Positions 34,596 to 37,698 of a stretch of DNA of 37,698 nt are shown here, one piece after another. Position 1 is the first letter of the stretch; each line of letters starts with the position of its first letter. The notes under the pieces were generated by a model, which worked only from the letters and a program-made list of their open reading frames with translations, was not told where the DNA came from and made no database searches. Source of the stretch: Desulfobulbaceae bacterium (GTDB lineage Bacteria; Desulfobacterota; Desulfobulbia; Desulfobulbales; BM004); assembly GCA_002868955.1 (NCBI GenBank), contig PKTW01000075.1, forward strand, positions 1 to 37,698, given 5' to 3'. The position numbers and the translations under genes were made by a program.

Positions 34596-37500
34596 TTACA
34601 TATTGTGCGTTTTTTCTGCACTTTTCAATGGCACTTCAATATCCAGTTCTTTATCACCAAAGAGAAAAGCCCTGCGCCTGGTGCGCACCATGACCGAAGC
34701 GCTTTTTTCCTTGTAAAGCATCTCAATTTTTACATCCTCCACATCATTGACCGGTTGGTCATCAATGGCCAGGATAATGTCTTTTTCCCTCATGCCTGCT
34801 TCCATTGCTTGACCTTGGGGATTGAGCGCCGTAACCAGAACGCCTTCTTCATTTTCAGTATCTTCAAGCATGACGCCCAGAACGGGGAAGGCGGAAAGGC
34901 TTGCCGGTGGAGAGAAAAAGACAAAATCAGCAGTTTTTGAATCTGATGGCGAGCCGATGCTGTTTATTGCAACAACCTGGGAAACCTCCAGGCGGCGGGC
35001 TACCCGTGGTGGAATGGCGTTTATCCTGTCTACATGGCCCTTACCGGCAATGACTACCATGCGCTCACCCGGGTGGGTTTCCAGGTATTCGACAATAGTC
35101 TCGGCCATGGTTTCATCCCACAAGGCCTGCGCCTGCAAAAAACCGCTGAAATCTCCATTCTGCCCCTGGCCCGCATGCATCATAAAGGCTGTCTTTATTC
35201 TCTGCCGGTAGCCGGGCTCATCAAGCTTTCTGTCTGCAGGCAAGAGGCTTGCCTCCTCATCGTCCAAGCTGTTCGGGCCCCCGGCTTTGAAGACCCGGTT
35301 GACAATATCTTTTTCCAAATTCAAGGCAATGATCGCCAGGTTATTATGTTTGGCAAAATTTATTATATCCCTGTACAACCGATAATCAAAACGCCAGGTC
35401 TTGAAATAATGCGACTCCTTGAGAAAGGATTTTTCATCAAGCTCACCGGACAGGTATCGGTCGATAACTGATTGATTTGGCCTGGTGAACATTTCCATGC
35501 CGATGGCCAGGCGTGAATCATCTTCATACAGGGCCCGGATAATTTCCAGTTGCAGTTGGTGGTCCTCATAATTTGTGTGGGTTTCCCCTATATATATCAC
35601 CTGGTAATGCAATAACCTGGTAATGATATCGTCGAATGTTTGAGACTTGCTTGTTTCGATGCCGGAAGGCAAGCTGAGCAGCTCGATCATGAGGCCGGAA
35701 TCAGTCTCAGCGATATTTTTATCCTGGAGCCGGCCGTTCTTAAAAGAGAGGAAACTGTATTTCCCATAATGACGAAGCTTTCTGGCCGCCATCTCCACCT
35801 GTTCGGTGTTTGCAGCAGAGATAAGTACAGCAACCTGGGACGGGTTCAAAGGGTTGGGCCTGACATCCAGAGTAAAACCCTCTTCCGGATGATCCGGGTG
35901 TGCAAAAAGGGATCGGCTCAAGCTCCCATCAGTTCCAAGAAAAAGCACGGAGTTTTCAGCCAGATCATTGTCGGTGACCTCATTCTGCAACAAGACCTGT
36001 ATCGCAGATTCCTCAAGGTCATCCAATAGGGATTTGTACAGAGCGCGATATTTCTCATCCGGCAGAACAACCACCTTGTTTGCTGTGCCCAAAAATTGAG
36101 ACCATGTCGGCGGCAGCTCAGAGGGGGCCAGTTGGCGCATGAGATCGTAATCCGGGTCAATAACAAGGGTGCGGGGTACAGATGCGAGAGGGATTTCAAA
36201 AGGAGTCAGAGGCTCGGAGACAGAAAGCGTTTTGTGGATTTCTTCTGCCGCGGTTTTAATAACGACCGGCACCTCCAACATATAAGGAGTATCATTGTGT
36301 TGGACAATGTTGAAATGAATAACCGGATAGCCGTCCTTGTTTAATATTTCAGGCTGCTGCACTGCAAGAACCGGGACATCATTTCTGTCAAGCCATTGTG
36401 TAAAAAAGGATTCGAGATCCATGCCTGAAACACTTTCGAAGCTGGTTTGCAGATCAGACCAGCCGGCAGTCTTGAACTTCGAGCGTTTGAAGAAATCCTG
36501 CAGAGAGGCCGTGAAGACATCCGAGCCGAGTTTATTGCGCAGCATATGAAAAAACATGGAGGATTTATTATAGCCGACAGCACGGGTAGGCTGCCCCTTC
36601 ATGTCTCCATGGCCAACATTGCTGAAATGGCGCAGAACAAGATCCATATCAGGTCTGACAAAGCTTTGGTATTTAACAAGTTGTTCTTTTCTGTAGGCAG
36701 TATCCCTGCCGGCGTCAGCTGCAAACGTCTGATCAGCCAGGTAGGTAGTCAAGCCCTCTACCCAGTTGCCTTCCTGGGGAGACATGTGAACCCCGTTGCC
36801 AAACCAGGAATGCAGGACTTCATGGCCCAGGGAGGTATCAACAATAAAGGGAAGCCTGACGACAGATTGGCCGAGCAGCGTAAAGGTGGGCATGGCAAAG
36901 CCGGTGGGCAACCTGTTCTCCACAATAGAAAAGCGGTTATAAGGATAGGGCCCCAGCATTTCTTAATACCGTTCCAAATATTGTTTTGCCTTTGCAAGGT
37001 ATCCGGCTGCCAGTTCCGCGTCTTCGGGGAAAAAATAGGCCGCCAGGATTTTTTCTTCGCCAAAATGCTCCTGGCTGACAGCATATGGGCCGGCAATAAA
37101 GTTAATGCTGAACAGAGGGTGCGGAAAACGAAATGTAACCTGTTTTTTATCATTGATCAGAAAGGCAATAATCTCGTCGGCTTCTGAGATGGCCTCAAAT
37201 GCGATGGGTATGTGGGCAGTTAACTTGAAGAGCATGTCCTGGTCGGCAACAGGATACCAGTTGCCAATAAGTGTTATGCCTGCTTGGCTGATCATGTTGC
37301 CCGTCGTTGAATCAGGAGGTATTTCTTTGCTATAGGTGAGCACAATCTCCTGCTCGCCTGAAGATGAGGGAATATCAAGAGCATCATTACCCGGGCCCGC
37401 TTCTGCCGGTTGACCGTTGATAATGATCCGGGACACATTCAGATGGGACATGCTGAGGTGAAGGTTAAGACCAGCCGGCAGCTCGATGCGGGAGGTTGCC

Positions 37501-37658
37501 GTGAGACTATTGGACTGCAGGTCAAATTCCATAGAGATATAATGCACCGGGGCGGTAAGGCGGCCGGCCTCTGCAGGCAGGGGGTTACTAAATCCTATGT
37601 TTAAGAAGTGTGCCAGTAAAATTACATAACAAAATCGTTGCATATGTTTTACATTCAT
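34596..37658 (-). pseudogene. M1-peptidase, ChaN and PDZ fusion protein gene, interrupted by an in-frame TAA
   Basis: Two frames, 36963-37658 and 34596-36959, lie in the same phase with only TAA and GAA between them, so they are one gene of about 1,020 codons with a single stop (36963-36965). The first part has a signal peptide and the N-terminal beta domain of M1 aminopeptidases. The second starts at the M1 catalytic domain: VENRLPTGFAMPTF, the zinc motif GHEVLHSWF and the third ligand Glu in NWVEGLTTYLAD (residues 45-70 of that part). A ChaN domain follows (about 440-668: IYIGETHTNYEDHQ, IGMEMFTRPNQ, IAGKGHVDRI), then a PDZ domain (about 690-765: GVMLEDTENEEGVLVTALNP). ChaN domains are linked to haem or iron binding. 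The exopeptidase GAMEN motif is not seen. It may be a recent pseudogene, a readthrough gene or a sequence error. Confidence 0.8.
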
Positions 37659-37698
37659 GTTCGTCCCTGTTGCAGAATTAATGAAGAAAAAGGATTTC

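Overview
The window looks like chromosome from an anaerobic Gram-negative bacterium of the Desulfobacterota (former Deltaproteobacteria). This placement rests on the character of the housekeeping proteins (DnaK, FtsH, CarB, LysS), the lysS-lolC-lolD and ftsH-folP gene orders, Gram-negative envelope genes (lolCD, waaA, an OprD-like porin), and intergenic repeats. It is inferred from protein flavour, not from a database search.

Left third, about 1-9,040: an AT-richer accessory region. It opens with a detached 3' piece of a tRNA-Leu(CAA) gene (about 128-183) followed by a terminator. That is what the far attachment site of an integrated element lying off the left edge would look like. Next come an OprD-like porin, a truncated IS110-type transposase joined to a decayed group II intron, and a run of small genes: lipoproteins, a STAS protein, a DUF1499 protein, a cupin, a DJ-1/PfpI protein and small unknowns. 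These small genes sit in blocks of about 0.4-1.9 kb, punctuated by at least five copies, plus one truncated copy, of an intergenic repeat of about 60 bp. This gives a cassette-like layout without canonical integron sites. The group II intron sits exactly inside the first repeat copy. The region ends with a broken response-regulator gene and a complete tRNA-Lys(CUU) gene on the minus strand.

Middle and right, about 9,120-37,698: ordinary core chromosome. Order: bioA (+); a minus-strand series rlmD, MetE-core protein, lysS, lolC, lolD; an orphan NtrC-type regulator and a class I aminotransferase (+), each followed by a strong terminator; grpE-dnaK (+); trpS (+); a secreted cyclophilin-FKBP fusion (-); waaA (+); carA-carB (+); ftsH-folP (+); and a very long minus-strand gene encoding an M1-peptidase, ChaN and PDZ fusion that is interrupted by one in-frame TAA.

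The most unusual signals are non-coding. They are (1) the cassette-like 60-bp repeats of the accessory region; (2) degenerate arrays with an 8-bp period (consensus near CCCTTGAA) that begin within 0-10 nt of the stop codons of four separate minus-strand genes; (3) a different short-period repeat filling the lysS-lolC spacer up to the lolC start codon; and (4) a 118-bp near-palindrome with perfect 15-bp ends between dnaK and trpS. Protein-level oddities are a stand-alone MetE catalytic core with Asp where the usual zinc-ligand Glu would be, the cyclophilin-FKBP fusion, and the interrupted M1-ChaN-PDZ gene. No CRISPR array, rRNA, integrase or intact transposase is visible.
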